Assembly (NCBI GenBank): GCA_002840835.1
Contig: PHCQ01000062.1
Location: 1 to 50,043 of the forward strand
DNA from: Betaproteobacteria bacterium HGW-Betaproteobacteria-16
Lineage (GTDB): Bacteria > Pseudomonadota > Gammaproteobacteria > Burkholderiales > Burkholderiaceae_C
DNA: 50,043 nucleotides
Reading direction: 5' to 3'
The translations under genes and the position numbers were made by a program. The notes under the pieces were generated by a model. The model saw only the letters and a list, made by a program, of their open reading frames with translations, did not search any database and was not told the DNA's origin. Shown here piece after piece: positions 40,721 through 50,043 of the stretch (position 1 is the stretch's first letter; the number at the start of each line of letters is the position of its first letter).

Positions 40721-40759
40721 AGGGATAATTCTTGTACTTTTCGATCAAGGTAGGCCGAC

Positions 40760-41695
40760 ATGCTGAAAGCGAATCCTTCCCAGCCTCGTTCCCGGCCCGC
40801 GCGGAGGCAGCCCATGGCCATACCGCGCTTTGCGCTTTACGGCGAGGCCGCCACGCCCGGCCAGGACATGCTGCACATCGAAGACGTGCAGTCGCGCAGT
40901 CGGCTTTATCACTGGGAGATCGAACCTCATGTGCACCAGGGCCTGTACCAGATCCTCTGGCTGCAAGGGGGATCGGCAGAGGTGGTGCTGGACGAATGGC
41001 GCGCATCGGTGAGCGGGCCGGCCGCCATCGTGGTGCCGCCGGGCGTGGTGCATGGCTTTGTGTTCGCGCCGGAGACCGACGGTCTTGTGCTCACGCTCAG
41101 CGCGCGTTTTCTGGTGGAAGGGGAGTTCCAGGCCGTGGGCGATGCGTTCCGTTCGCTCTTCTCGGCGCCAGGCGTCTTGCATTTTTCGTCAGAAGACGGC
41201 GAAGCTCAGCGCCTGAGCGTGCAGCTCGGCGAACTGGCGGCCGAGTTCAGATTGCCTGGCTCGGCCGATGCGCCAGTGGTGCAGTGGCTGGCGCGTGCCG
41301 TGGTCTGGCGGCTGGCCCGCGCCAGCGCGCAGGGCCAACGCGAGGGCAGCGACACCCACCCGCATCAGGCGCTGTTCACGCGCTTCCTGTTGCTGGTGGA
41401 GCAGCACTTTCTGGAGCACTGGCCGTTGGAGCGGTATGCGTCGCACCTGGGGCTTTCCACCCAGCGGCTCAACCGCCTGGCCCGCGCGGGCAGCGGGCGC
41501 AGTGCGCTGGAGCTGGTGCACGAACGGCTCACGCGCGAAGCGTGTCGGCGGCTGGTGTACATCGCAGCACCTGCGGCCAGCCTGGCGCTGGAACTGGGGT
41601 TTGAGGACCCGGCCTACTTCTCTCGATTCTTCAAACGCCGCACGGGTCTGAGCCCGCAGCGCTGGCGTGAGGCGCAGCGCACGCCACCCGGCTGA
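40760..41695 (+). CDS. AraC-family regulator, PobR-like
   Basis: A 311-residue regulator. The N-terminal cupin-like effector domain contains HIEDVQSRSRLYHWEIEPHVHQGLYQILWL and GPAAIVVPPGVVHGF, as in PobR and related regulators of 4-hydroxybenzoate metabolism. The C-terminal AraC domain (about 195-305) has two helix-turn-helix motifs, YASHLGLSTQRLNRLARA and ALELGFEDPAYFSRFFKRRTGLSPQRWR. It is divergent from the P450 gene and close to a palindrome, so it probably activates the P450 operon on binding an aromatic acid. An ATG 18 codons later (MAIPRFALYG) is an alternative start. Confidence 0.88.
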   Translation: MLKANPSQPRSRPARRQPMAIPRFALYGEAATPGQDMLHIEDVQSRSRLYHWEIEPHVHQGLYQILWLQGGSAEVVLDEWRASVSGPAAIVVPPGVVHGFVFAPETDGLVLTLSARFLVEGEFQAVGDAFRSLFSAPGVLHFSSEDGEAQRLSVQLGELAAEFRLPGSADAPVVQWLARAVVWRLARASAQGQREGSDTHPHQALFTRFLLLVEQHFLEHWPLERYASHLGLSTQRLNRLARAGSGRSALELVHERLTREACRRLVYIAAPAASLALELGFEDPAYFSRFFKRRTGLSPQRWREAQRTPPG

Positions 41696-41698
41696 GCG

Positions 41699-42622
41699 TC
41701 AACCTGCGGTGTGCTGCGTGGCAGCGGTTGCGAGCGGCGACAGCGCGACCAGTTGCTCGCGCAGCCAACGGTGCGCAGCGTCGTCCTGGTGGCGGCGGTG
41801 CCAGATGATGTACATGGGCAAGCTGGGGCAGGGCACCGGCACCTTGGCGCTGGCCAGCCCCTGCATCAGGTGCATCTGCAGCAGCCCCGGTGCGGTGGCC
41901 AGGCGCCGGGAGCCGCGGATGAAAGGGGGGAGGCCCGCAAAGCCCGGCACCAGCACGGTGAAGCGGCGCGGTACGCCGCGCCTGGCCAGTTCATTGTCCA
42001 GGTCCAGCGAGCGTTGGGGTTCGTACACCACGGTAACGTGGTCGGCGGCCAGATACTCGGCCTTGGTGCGAGGGGCTGCTCGCACATGGGCGTCGTAGAA
42101 CACGCGATAGCGGTCTTCGAACAGGCGCTTCTGAAAAATGTCGCTGCCTTCGGGCGGTCGCGGGCTGATGACCAGCTGGCACTGGTCTTGCCGCAGCATG
42201 TCCAGTGTGGGCACGTTGGACGGGATCACCCGCAGGACCACGCCCGGAGCCTGCTCATCCAGCCTGCGCGCCAGCGCTGGCAGCAAGGTGTCGCGCTGCA
42301 GGTCGTTGGCAGCGATGGTGAAGGTGGTGTGCCAGCGCGCCGGATCAAAATCGCCGGATCGCGCGAAACGCTCCAGCTGCCCGAGCAGTTCGCGGGCTTC
42401 CCTGGCCAGCGCCTGGGCTCGCGCCGTGGCCACGATGCCGCGCCCGCTCTTGACGAACAGCGGGTCGTCGGTGATGGCGCGTAGCTTGTCGAGCTGGTGG
42501 CTCACCGCCGATTGTGTGACCCCCAGCGCTTGCGCCGCACCCGTGACGCTGCCAGCCTCGACCACCGCCACCAGCAGTTGCAGCAGGCGGGCATCAAGGT
42601 CTGACCAATCGAAATGACTCAT
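41699..42622 (-). CDS. LysR-family transcriptional regulator
   Basis: A 307-residue regulator. The helix-turn-helix lies in residues 10-68 (DARLLQLLVAVVEAGSVTGAAQALGVTQSAVSHQLDKLR). The effector domain carries the DPARWHTTFTIAANDLQ and DVTVVYEPQRS-like stretches. It is divergent from the second LigAB-like pair and likely controls it. A GATGA-TCTT-TCATC dyad lies 7 bases before its start (42629-42642). Confidence 0.9.
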   Translation of the reverse strand: MSHFDWSDLDARLLQLLVAVVEAGSVTGAAQALGVTQSAVSHQLDKLRAITDDPLFVKSGRGIVATARAQALAREARELLGQLERFARSGDFDPARWHTTFTIAANDLQRDTLLPALARRLDEQAPGVVLRVIPSNVPTLDMLRQDQCQLVISPRPPEGSDIFQKRLFEDRYRVFYDAHVRAAPRTKAEYLAADHVTVVYEPQRSLDLDNELARRGVPRRFTVLVPGFAGLPPFIRGSRRLATAPGLLQMHLMQGLASAKVPVPCPSLPMYIIWHRRHQDDAAHRWLREQLVALSPLATAATQHTAG

Positions 42623-42715
42623 GCGTTTGATGATCTTTCATCTGTTTATCTTTGGCAATGGCCTGGGGATACTCGCGCTTGACGCAGGTCAAACCACCCC
42701 ACGCAGGAGACCCAT

Positions 42716-43060
42716 GTGAGCAAGACGATTCCCGGCACCACGCCCTTTGACGGTGGCATGGCCCAGAAGGGCTACGCATTGAACAAGATGTGCTTCTCGT
42801 TCAACGAGCAGGCCAATCGCGAGGCCTTTGTGGCTGACCCGGAGGCCTACATGACGAAGTACGGCCTCAACCAGCAGCAGGCCGACGCGATCCGCTCCAA
42901 GCAGGTGCTGGCCTTGCTGGACGCGGGCGGCAATGCCTACTACCTGGCCAAATTCGCCGGCATCTTCGGCCTGGACATGCAGGACATCGGCGCCCAACAG
43001 ACCGGCATGACGAAAGAACAGTTCAAGGCCAAATTGGTGGCCGCGAACGAGCAGTGTTGA
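42716..43060 (+). CDS. LigA-like dioxygenase alpha subunit (second copy)
   Basis: A 114-residue small subunit homologous to LigA, opening SKTIPGTTPFDGGMAQKGYAL and containing AGGNAYYLAKFAGIFGLDMQ. It is shorter than the ligA product at 23294, lacking its C-terminal tail. It starts with GTG: the ATG two bases earlier is out of frame and hits a stop at once. CAGGAGA sits 6 bases upstream. It would cap the catalytic subunit encoded 18 bases downstream and set its substrate range. Confidence 0.88.
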   Translation: MSKTIPGTTPFDGGMAQKGYALNKMCFSFNEQANREAFVADPEAYMTKYGLNQQQADAIRSKQVLALLDAGGNAYYLAKFAGIFGLDMQDIGAQQTGMTKEQFKAKLVAANEQC

Positions 43061-43078
43061 GATAACCGGAGAGACCCA

Positions 43079-43927
43079 GTGGCACAACTCATCGGTGGCC
43101 TGGCCACATCGCACATCCCCGCCATTGGCGGCGCCATTCACAAAGGCAAGCAGAACGAACCCTACTGGAAGCCTTTCTTTGACGGCTTCCCGCCTATTCA
43201 CCAGTGGCTGGGCAAGGTCAAGCCCGACGTGGTGGTGGTGTTCTACAACGACCACGGCCTGAACTTCTTTCTGGACAAGATGCCGACGTTTGCCGTGGGC
43301 GCAGCGGCCAGCTACAGCAATGCCGACGAAGGTTGGGGCATTCCCACGAGCGCGCCAGTGGAAGGCTGCCCGGAACTGTCGTGGCACATCATCAACCAGC
43401 TGATTGCCAGGGAATTCGACATCGTGACCTGCCAGGAAATGCTGGTCGACCATGCCTGCACCTTGCCGCTGAAACTGTTCTGGCCGAACGATGAGGTGGC
43501 GCCGGTGCAGATCGTGCCAATCGACATCAACACGGTGCAGTTCCCGCTGCCCACGGCCAGGCGCGTGTACAAGCTCGGCAAGGCGGTGGGTGAGGCGATC
43601 CGGAGCTGGGACAGCGACAAGCGCGTGGCAGTGATGGCCACGGGTGGTTTGTCCCATCAGCTTGAAGGTGAGCGCGCCGGCTTCATCAACAAGGCGTTTG
43701 ATCTCCAGTTCCTCGACAGCATGGAAACCAATCCCGAATGGGCCACACAGTTCAGCGACCTGGAACTGGTGGAGAAGGCGGGTACGCAGGGCGTGGAACT
43801 GCTGATGTGGCTGGCCATGCGTGCGGCGCTCACGGCCGGTGGTTCGAGCGTGCGCAAGGTGCACAGCAACTACCACATTCCGATTTCGAACACGGCGACC
43901 GGGGTGTTGGCGTTGGAGACCGTTTGA
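43079..43927 (+). CDS. LigB-like extradiol dioxygenase catalytic subunit (second copy)
   Basis: A 282-residue type II extradiol dioxygenase. Candidate iron ligands are His12 (ATSHIPAIGG), His59 (FYNDHGLNF) and the glutamate in GTQGVELLMW, and ATGGLSHQLEG carries the acid-base histidine, all in the same places as in LigB at 23748. Overall similarity is clear but moderate, so it is a diverged paralogue with its own substrate, perhaps gallate or a methoxylated catechol acid. It begins with GTG after CCGGAGAGACCCA. Confidence 0.88.
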   Translation: MAQLIGGLATSHIPAIGGAIHKGKQNEPYWKPFFDGFPPIHQWLGKVKPDVVVVFYNDHGLNFFLDKMPTFAVGAAASYSNADEGWGIPTSAPVEGCPELSWHIINQLIAREFDIVTCQEMLVDHACTLPLKLFWPNDEVAPVQIVPIDINTVQFPLPTARRVYKLGKAVGEAIRSWDSDKRVAVMATGGLSHQLEGERAGFINKAFDLQFLDSMETNPEWATQFSDLELVEKAGTQGVELLMWLAMRAALTAGGSSVRKVHSNYHIPISNTATGVLALETV

Positions 43928-43949
43928 GGTCTTGATTTTGTGATTGATG

Positions 43950-43975
43950 GGGGCTCCGTGTGGGAGCCCCTTTTT
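43950..43975 (+). terminator. Rho-independent terminator after second LigAB pair
   Basis: GGGGCTCC/GGAGCCCC stem with a short loop and TTTTT, 23 bases after the stop. Confidence 0.9.
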
Positions 43976-44031
43976 GTTGGTTTGCCTGCGTGTTGGCGGG
44001 TGCCGTGATCGCCGGGTATCCGACTCCGCCA

Positions 44032-44190
44032 GAGGCTGAGAGTCTTTCGGGCGTGTCCGAGCAACGCGCCAAAACGCGACTGATCAAGGCGCAAAGCACA
44101 GCCATAGCTCGGGCTATGGCGAGCATTTGCAACGCAGAGCGGGTGTGTTTTGGCGTGGTGAGCGGGCATGAGCGAAAGACTTTCAGCCTC
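44032..44190. repeat. Long imperfect palindrome, element 1 (about 159 bp)
   Basis: Outer arms GAGGCTGAGAGTCTTTCG and CGAAAGACTTTCAGCCTC are complementary at 17 of 18 positions. Inside lie GCGCCAAAAC and GTTTTGGCG, and the centre is a perfect hairpin GCCATAGC-TCGG-GCTATGGC (44101-44120). The whole forms a long stem with internal loops. Confidence 0.75.
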
Positions 44191-44224
44191 TCGGTCCCCC
44201 GGAACGACCTGCGGCCGTTCCTCT

Positions 44225-44425
44225 TCCTTTATTTCGCTGCGTCGGACACCCGACACTCACGGCACTGACAAGTGTGTTCGCTCGCCATCAGTAGAGAGCC
44301 AGTCAGTCGCTGCAGTGGGAGCATTCGGTGCCTGCCGCAGCGAAATAAAGGAGGAGGCGGCCTCCCGCCGCCGGGGGACATTCGCGGAGGCGGGTGCCGG
44401 GTGCTCCCGCTGCCGCAGGCACTGC
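44225..44425. repeat. Nested inverted repeats, element 2
   Basis: TCCTTTATTTCGCTGC (44225-44240) and GCAGCGAAATAAAGGA (44337-44352) are perfect 16-bp inverted copies. Overlapping them, GTGCCTGCCGCAGCG (from 44328) pairs with CGCTGCCGCAGGCAC (to about 44422) at 14 of 15 positions, around GGAGGC-G-GCCTCC. Confidence 0.7.
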
Positions 44426-44447
44426 AGGCATGTACAAACCGGTTAAC

Positions 44448-44477
44448 AAAAAAACGGGAGCCCGAAGGCTCCCGTTT
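44448..44477 (-). terminator. Rho-independent terminator of rpoD
   Basis: On the minus strand: AACGGGAGCC-TTCG-GGCTCCCGTT followed by seven T in total. A TTCG tetraloop and 10-bp stem. It ends 23 bases after the rpoD stop. Confidence 0.93.
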
Positions 44478-44499
44478 CCCAATCAAAGATCTGAAAAAA

Positions 44500-46833
<2,334 letters not shown>

Positions 46834-47124
46834 GAGGACCTCAAAAAAATGTCGAACTGGAACCGGCAGAACAGACAAAAAACGCCAGATTAGCCGCGCG
46901 TCGCGGTCACCCCGGTGATTTTGTGAAGCACATGGTCCCGCCATTTGCCGGAAAGGGCGGGCTGCAAGCTGTGGGGGCGAACATTTGGTGTGCAGTCCTT
47001 GCGGGGTGTCTCAGGACCGCTGAGGTCGCTGAGGTGGCCAGGAAGAGGTTCCATGTAGCCCCTGTCTGTGGGGCCGGGCCGGTGCCGGAGGTGCTGCTGT
47101 CGCGCTTGCGTGCAAAACCTTGGA
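46834..47124 (-). promoter_or_regulatory. dnaG-rpoD intergenic region
   Basis: A 291-base gap. TGGTATAAT on the minus strand (47124-47132), an extended -10 box, overlaps the end of dnaG and would start transcription near 47117. A -35 box is not obvious. This leaves a leader of about 280 bases before rpoD. Nothing else is evident. Confidence 0.55.
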
Positions 47125-49158
47125 TTATACCAGCGGACTGGTTTTCAGGGCCTTGATGCGCGCATTCACCAGCTTGTATTCCTCATAAGCAGAGGTGTCG
47201 CCCTCTTGCACGCGCCGGGCAAGCTGGTCGGCCTGGGCTTTCAGGGCGTCTTCGCGCAGCAGCTGCATGATGCCGGCCAGCTCGGTGAGTTCGGCGTCGG
47301 CGTCGTTGCCCAGCAACACCTGCTCCACCTGGGCGCAGGCCCAGACTTCGTTCTCGTGACCGCGCAGCGCCTCGCGCAGCGCCGCCCAGGCTTGCGGCCC
47401 GTGTTCGTGAAACTGGGCTTCCAGCCAAGCCACCACCGGGCCGTGGGGGGCGTTCAAGTGGGCCAGCAGACTGTGATCGTCACTGGTGAGGCTGTCCCAG
47501 GCCTGGGCATTGGCCAGCAGCAGGCCCACAGCGCGGTCGGCCCGGCTGGCCACGGCGGTGCGGGAGCCGAGCATGCGCGGGGGTGGGGCTTCGCGGCGGT
47601 ATTTGCCGAAGCGCTTTTTCTTGAAATCGCCCCCGCCTGAGCCACTGCCGTAGGCGTTGTCGTAGCCACCGCCGTATTCTCCGCCGCCGTAGGCGCCTCC
47701 CTGTGCGCCATAGGCCTTGCGTGTGTGGCCCACGTCTTCATAGGGCGGATAGGGGTCCGTGTTGCCACCACCGTGCTGTGCCGGCTCGCCCGGCTGGGCA
47801 GCGGGGCTATTGGCGGTTTGGCGGCGGGGCCGTCCACCCGCACCCGCCTGCTGCCACAGCTGCAGCAGGTCTGCGGCGCCCAGGCCAATGCCTTCTGCCA
47901 GATCGCCAATCAGCTGTCGCTTGAGCGCCCCATCGGGCAAGGCGCTCCACAGTGGCCGTGCCTGGCTGGCCATGCGGGCGCGGCCTTCGGCGCTGGTGAG
48001 GTCGCAATCGGCGCTGGCAGATTCGATCAGGAAGCGTGAGAGTGGCACGGCTTCCTTCACGCACTGGGCAAAAGCCGCCTCGCCGTTGGCGCGGATGAAG
48101 CTGTCTGGGTCGTGCTCAGGGGGCAGAAACAGGAACTTGACGCTGCGGGTGTCGGTCGCCAGGGGCAGGGCAGCGTCGAGAGCCTTGCGCGCGGCCCGCC
48201 GGCCCGCGCCGTCGCCGTCGAAGCTGAACACCACGCTGTCGGTGAACCGGAACAGTTTCTGCACATGGTCAGGTGTGCAGGCGGTACCCAGCGTGGCCAC
48301 AGCGTTGGCAAAACCCAGTTGAGCCAGGGCCACCACGTCCATGTAGCCTTCCGTGACCAGGGCGTAGCCTGCAACACGGATAGGCGTTCGGCCTTCGAAC
48401 AGGCCGTAGAGCTCGCGCCCTTTGCTGAACACCGGCGTTTCGGGCGAATTCAGGTACTTGGGTTCGCCCTTGTCGAGCACCCGACCGCCAAAGCCGATGC
48501 ACTCGCCCTTGACGTTGCGGATCGGGAACATGATGCGGTCGCGGAAGCGGTCGTAGCGCTTGGCCTGACCGTCGGCGCCTTTTTCGTCTTCATGCTCGAT
48601 CACCAGCCCGGATTCCACCAGCAGCGGTTCGGCGTAGTCGGGGAACACGCCGGCCAGGGCGCGCCAGCCTTCAGGGGCGTAGCCCAGACCGAAGGTCTTG
48701 GCGATCTGGCCGGACAGGCCCCGGCCTTTCAGGTAGGCCACGGCACGCGGCGTGACCTTGAGTTCCTTGGCGTAGGTCTGCGCGGCTTTTTCCAGCACAC
48801 CGGTCAGCGTGACCTGTTTCTGCCGTTGTTGGGCGGCGCGTTCGCGGTCTTGCGGGGAGGCTTCGTCTTCCGGCACCTGCAGGCCGGTTTGCTGCGCCAG
48901 GTCTTTCACCGCCTCAATGAAGCTCATGCCGGCGTGTTCCATCAAAAAACCGATGGCGTTGCCGTTGGCGCCACAGCCGAAGCAGTGATAGAACTGTTTG
49001 GTAGGGCTGACGCTGAACGAGGGTGACTTTTCGCCGTGGAACGGGCACAGGCCCATCAGATTGGCGCCGCCTTTCTTGAGCTGCACGTAACGGCCCACCA
49101 CGTCGACCACGTCGACGCGATTGAGAAGTTCCTGGATGAAGGTCTGAGGGATCGCCAC
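47125..49158 (-). CDS. dnaG: DNA primase DnaG
   Basis: A 677-residue primase. The N-terminal zinc-binding domain has CPFH, with FYHCFGCG (C-x2-H...C-x2-C, residues about 37-62). The TOPRIM core includes VTEGYMDVVALAQLG and FDGDGAGRRAARKAL, and the C-terminal helicase-binding part follows a Gly/Tyr-rich linker (about residues 455-520, YGAQGGAYGGGEYGGGYDNAYGS), longer than usual. It starts with GTG at 49158 (then AIPQTFIQELL, the usual beginning); no ATG is available nearby. It makes RNA primers for replication. Confidence 0.96.
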   Translation of the reverse strand: MAIPQTFIQELLNRVDVVDVVGRYVQLKKGGANLMGLCPFHGEKSPSFSVSPTKQFYHCFGCGANGNAIGFLMEHAGMSFIEAVKDLAQQTGLQVPEDEASPQDRERAAQQRQKQVTLTGVLEKAAQTYAKELKVTPRAVAYLKGRGLSGQIAKTFGLGYAPEGWRALAGVFPDYAEPLLVESGLVIEHEDEKGADGQAKRYDRFRDRIMFPIRNVKGECIGFGGRVLDKGEPKYLNSPETPVFSKGRELYGLFEGRTPIRVAGYALVTEGYMDVVALAQLGFANAVATLGTACTPDHVQKLFRFTDSVVFSFDGDGAGRRAARKALDAALPLATDTRSVKFLFLPPEHDPDSFIRANGEAAFAQCVKEAVPLSRFLIESASADCDLTSAEGRARMASQARPLWSALPDGALKRQLIGDLAEGIGLGAADLLQLWQQAGAGGRPRRQTANSPAAQPGEPAQHGGGNTDPYPPYEDVGHTRKAYGAQGGAYGGGEYGGGYDNAYGSGSGGGDFKKKRFGKYRREAPPPRMLGSRTAVASRADRAVGLLLANAQAWDSLTSDDHSLLAHLNAPHGPVVAWLEAQFHEHGPQAWAALREALRGHENEVWACAQVEQVLLGNDADAELTELAGIMQLLREDALKAQADQLARRVQEGDTSAYEEYKLVNARIKALKTSPLV

Positions 49159-49223
49159 GGGGGTATTCTCTCGCACGGGCTCAGAACGCACCGAACGGCC
49201 CCAATTACAAGGAGACAAGCCCC

Positions 49224-50043
49224 ATGACCAGCATCTTTGACCAGGATCTGCCGCGCGTTGAGGCCAATTTCGCCCCCATCTCGCCCTTGACATTCATCGA
49301 GCGCACGGCCGAGGTCTACCCCGACCGGCTGGCGGTGGTGCACGGTTCGTTGCGCCAGACCTGGAGCGAGACCTACAAGCGCTGCCGGCGCCTGGCCAGC
49401 GCCTTGCAGCGAGCGGGCATCGGCAAGAACGACACGGTGGCCGTGGTGCTGCCCAACACGCCGCCCATGGTGGAAGCCCACTTCGGCGTGCCCATGGCGG
49501 GTGCGGTGCTCAACGCCATCAACACCCGACTGGACGCTGAAACCATCGCCTTCATGCTCGACCACGGCGAGGCCAAGGCCGTGATCGTGGACCCGGAGTT
49601 TTCTCAGAGCGTGAAAAAGGCACTGGCATTGCGCAAGGCCACGACACCACTGCTGGTGATTGACGTGGAAGACGCCCTGTTCACTGGCGCCAGCGAACGC
49701 ATTGGCAGCGTCACCTATGAAAACCTGCTGGCTGGCGGTGACGCCGAATTCAAATGGGATTTGCCGGGCGACGAGTGGGATGCCATAGCGCTGAATTACA
49801 CCAGCGGCACCACCGGTAATCCCAAAGGCGTGGTCTACCACCACCGGGGTGCGGCCCTGAACGCCATTTCCAACGTGCTGGAGTGGGACATGCCCAAGCA
49901 TGCGGTGTACCTGTGGACGCTGCCCATGTTCCACTGCAACGGCTGGTGCTTCCCTTGGACGGTGGCGGCCCGTGCAGGGGTGAACGTGTGTCTGCGGCGG
50001 GTGGAGGCCCAGGCCATTTTTGACGCCATGCGCGAGCACGGTG
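49224..50043 (+). CDS. Acyl-CoA synthetase (AMP-binding), N-terminal part
   Basis: The first 273 residues of an AMP-dependent synthetase; the gene leaves the window at the right edge. The phosphate loop YTSGTTGNPKGVVYHHRGA and the later WTLPMFHCNGWCFPW are visible. The last motif is typical of medium/long-chain fatty acyl or cinnamoyl-type synthetases (AlkK-like). The ATG follows AAGGAGACAAGCCCC. It is divergent from dnaG with only 65 bases between, so rpsU is not next to dnaG here. Confidence 0.9.
   Translation, partial: MTSIFDQDLPRVEANFAPISPLTFIERTAEVYPDRLAVVHGSLRQTWSETYKRCRRLASALQRAGIGKNDTVAVVLPNTPPMVEAHFGVPMAGAVLNAINTRLDAETIAFMLDHGEAKAVIVDPEFSQSVKKALALRKATTPLLVIDVEDALFTGASERIGSVTYENLLAGGDAEFKWDLPGDEWDAIALNYTSGTTGNPKGVVYHHRGAALNAISNVLEWDMPKHAVYLWTLPMFHCNGWCFPWTVAARAGVNVCLRRVEAQAIFDAMREHG

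Larger units (their letters stand above)
43976..44447. other. 472-base intergenic region made of nested inverted repeats
   Basis: No credible gene between two convergent terminators. It is filled by the two palindromic elements listed next. No tRNA cloverleaf could be drawn by eye. Confidence 0.7.

Noticed and set aside
43976..44447. tRNA, attC site or CRISPR repeat in the palindromic region.
   Set aside because: No cloverleaf with T-loop GTTC and CCA end, no integron-type R' and R'' boxes, and no regular spacing of repeats could be found.

Overview
The window looks like a piece of a chromosome from a GC-rich betaproteobacterium, most likely Burkholderiales and probably Comamonadaceae (Hydrogenophaga/Comamonas/Acidovorax-like). 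The grounds are the many Bug-type and TRAP solute-binding proteins, a protocatechuate 4,5-cleavage cluster in the gene order known from Comamonas (pmdEFDABC), and an RpoD with a long Lys/Ala-rich N-terminus. No self-mobile element, CRISPR array, rRNA or tRNA was recognised.

Layout. (1) 1-8.6 kb: a CoA-dependent acid or side-chain degradation cluster. A truncated ABC binding protein, a 4-HBT-type thioesterase, an SDR dehydrogenase, a feruloyl-CoA synthase-like ligase and a crotonase run on the minus strand. Two thiolases and a family I CoA-transferase run divergently on the plus strand. Together they fit beta-oxidative shortening of a hydroxycinnamate-like acid to an aromatic acid. (2) 8.6-18.8 kb: uptake and regulation. 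Two nearly identical TRAP binding proteins each carry the same 57-bp upstream block. Around them lie a MetE-like zinc methyltransferase, a GntR regulator, DctQ/DctM, a Bug protein, a 6PGDH-like dehydrogenase and a frameshifted AEC transporter. (3) 18.8-25.6 kb: the lower pathway for protocatechuate, a disrupted LysR gene, a ModA-like binding protein, then 4-oxalomesaconate hydratase, CHA aldolase, PDC lactonase, dioxygenase alpha and beta, and CHMS dehydrogenase. (4) 25.7-30.8 kb: an exported protein, an aldo-keto reductase, an LprI-like protein, and a uraD-Bug-uraH operon facing a LysR gene. (5) 30.9-37.8 kb: a Spy/CpxP-like lipoprotein with a two-component system, a lone ArsA ATPase, a winged-helix/nucleotidyltransferase pair resembling AbiEi/AbiEii, and a PPC-domain protein. 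(6) 37.8-43.9 kb: a three-component cytochrome P450 system, a PobR-like AraC regulator, a LysR gene and a second LigAB-type dioxygenase. (7) 43.9-50 kb: a palindrome-rich intergenic stretch, rpoD and dnaG (without rpsU), and the start of an acyl-CoA synthetase gene.

Taken together, about half of the window serves lignin-derived aromatic catabolism. Transporters import acids, CoA chemistry shortens side chains, the P450 may remove a methyl group or hydroxylate, and two ring-cleavage enzymes feed central metabolism. The 4-oxalomesaconate tautomerase and a dedicated permease known from the Comamonas pmd operon are not in the window. Functions are inferred from the sequences as read, without database searches.
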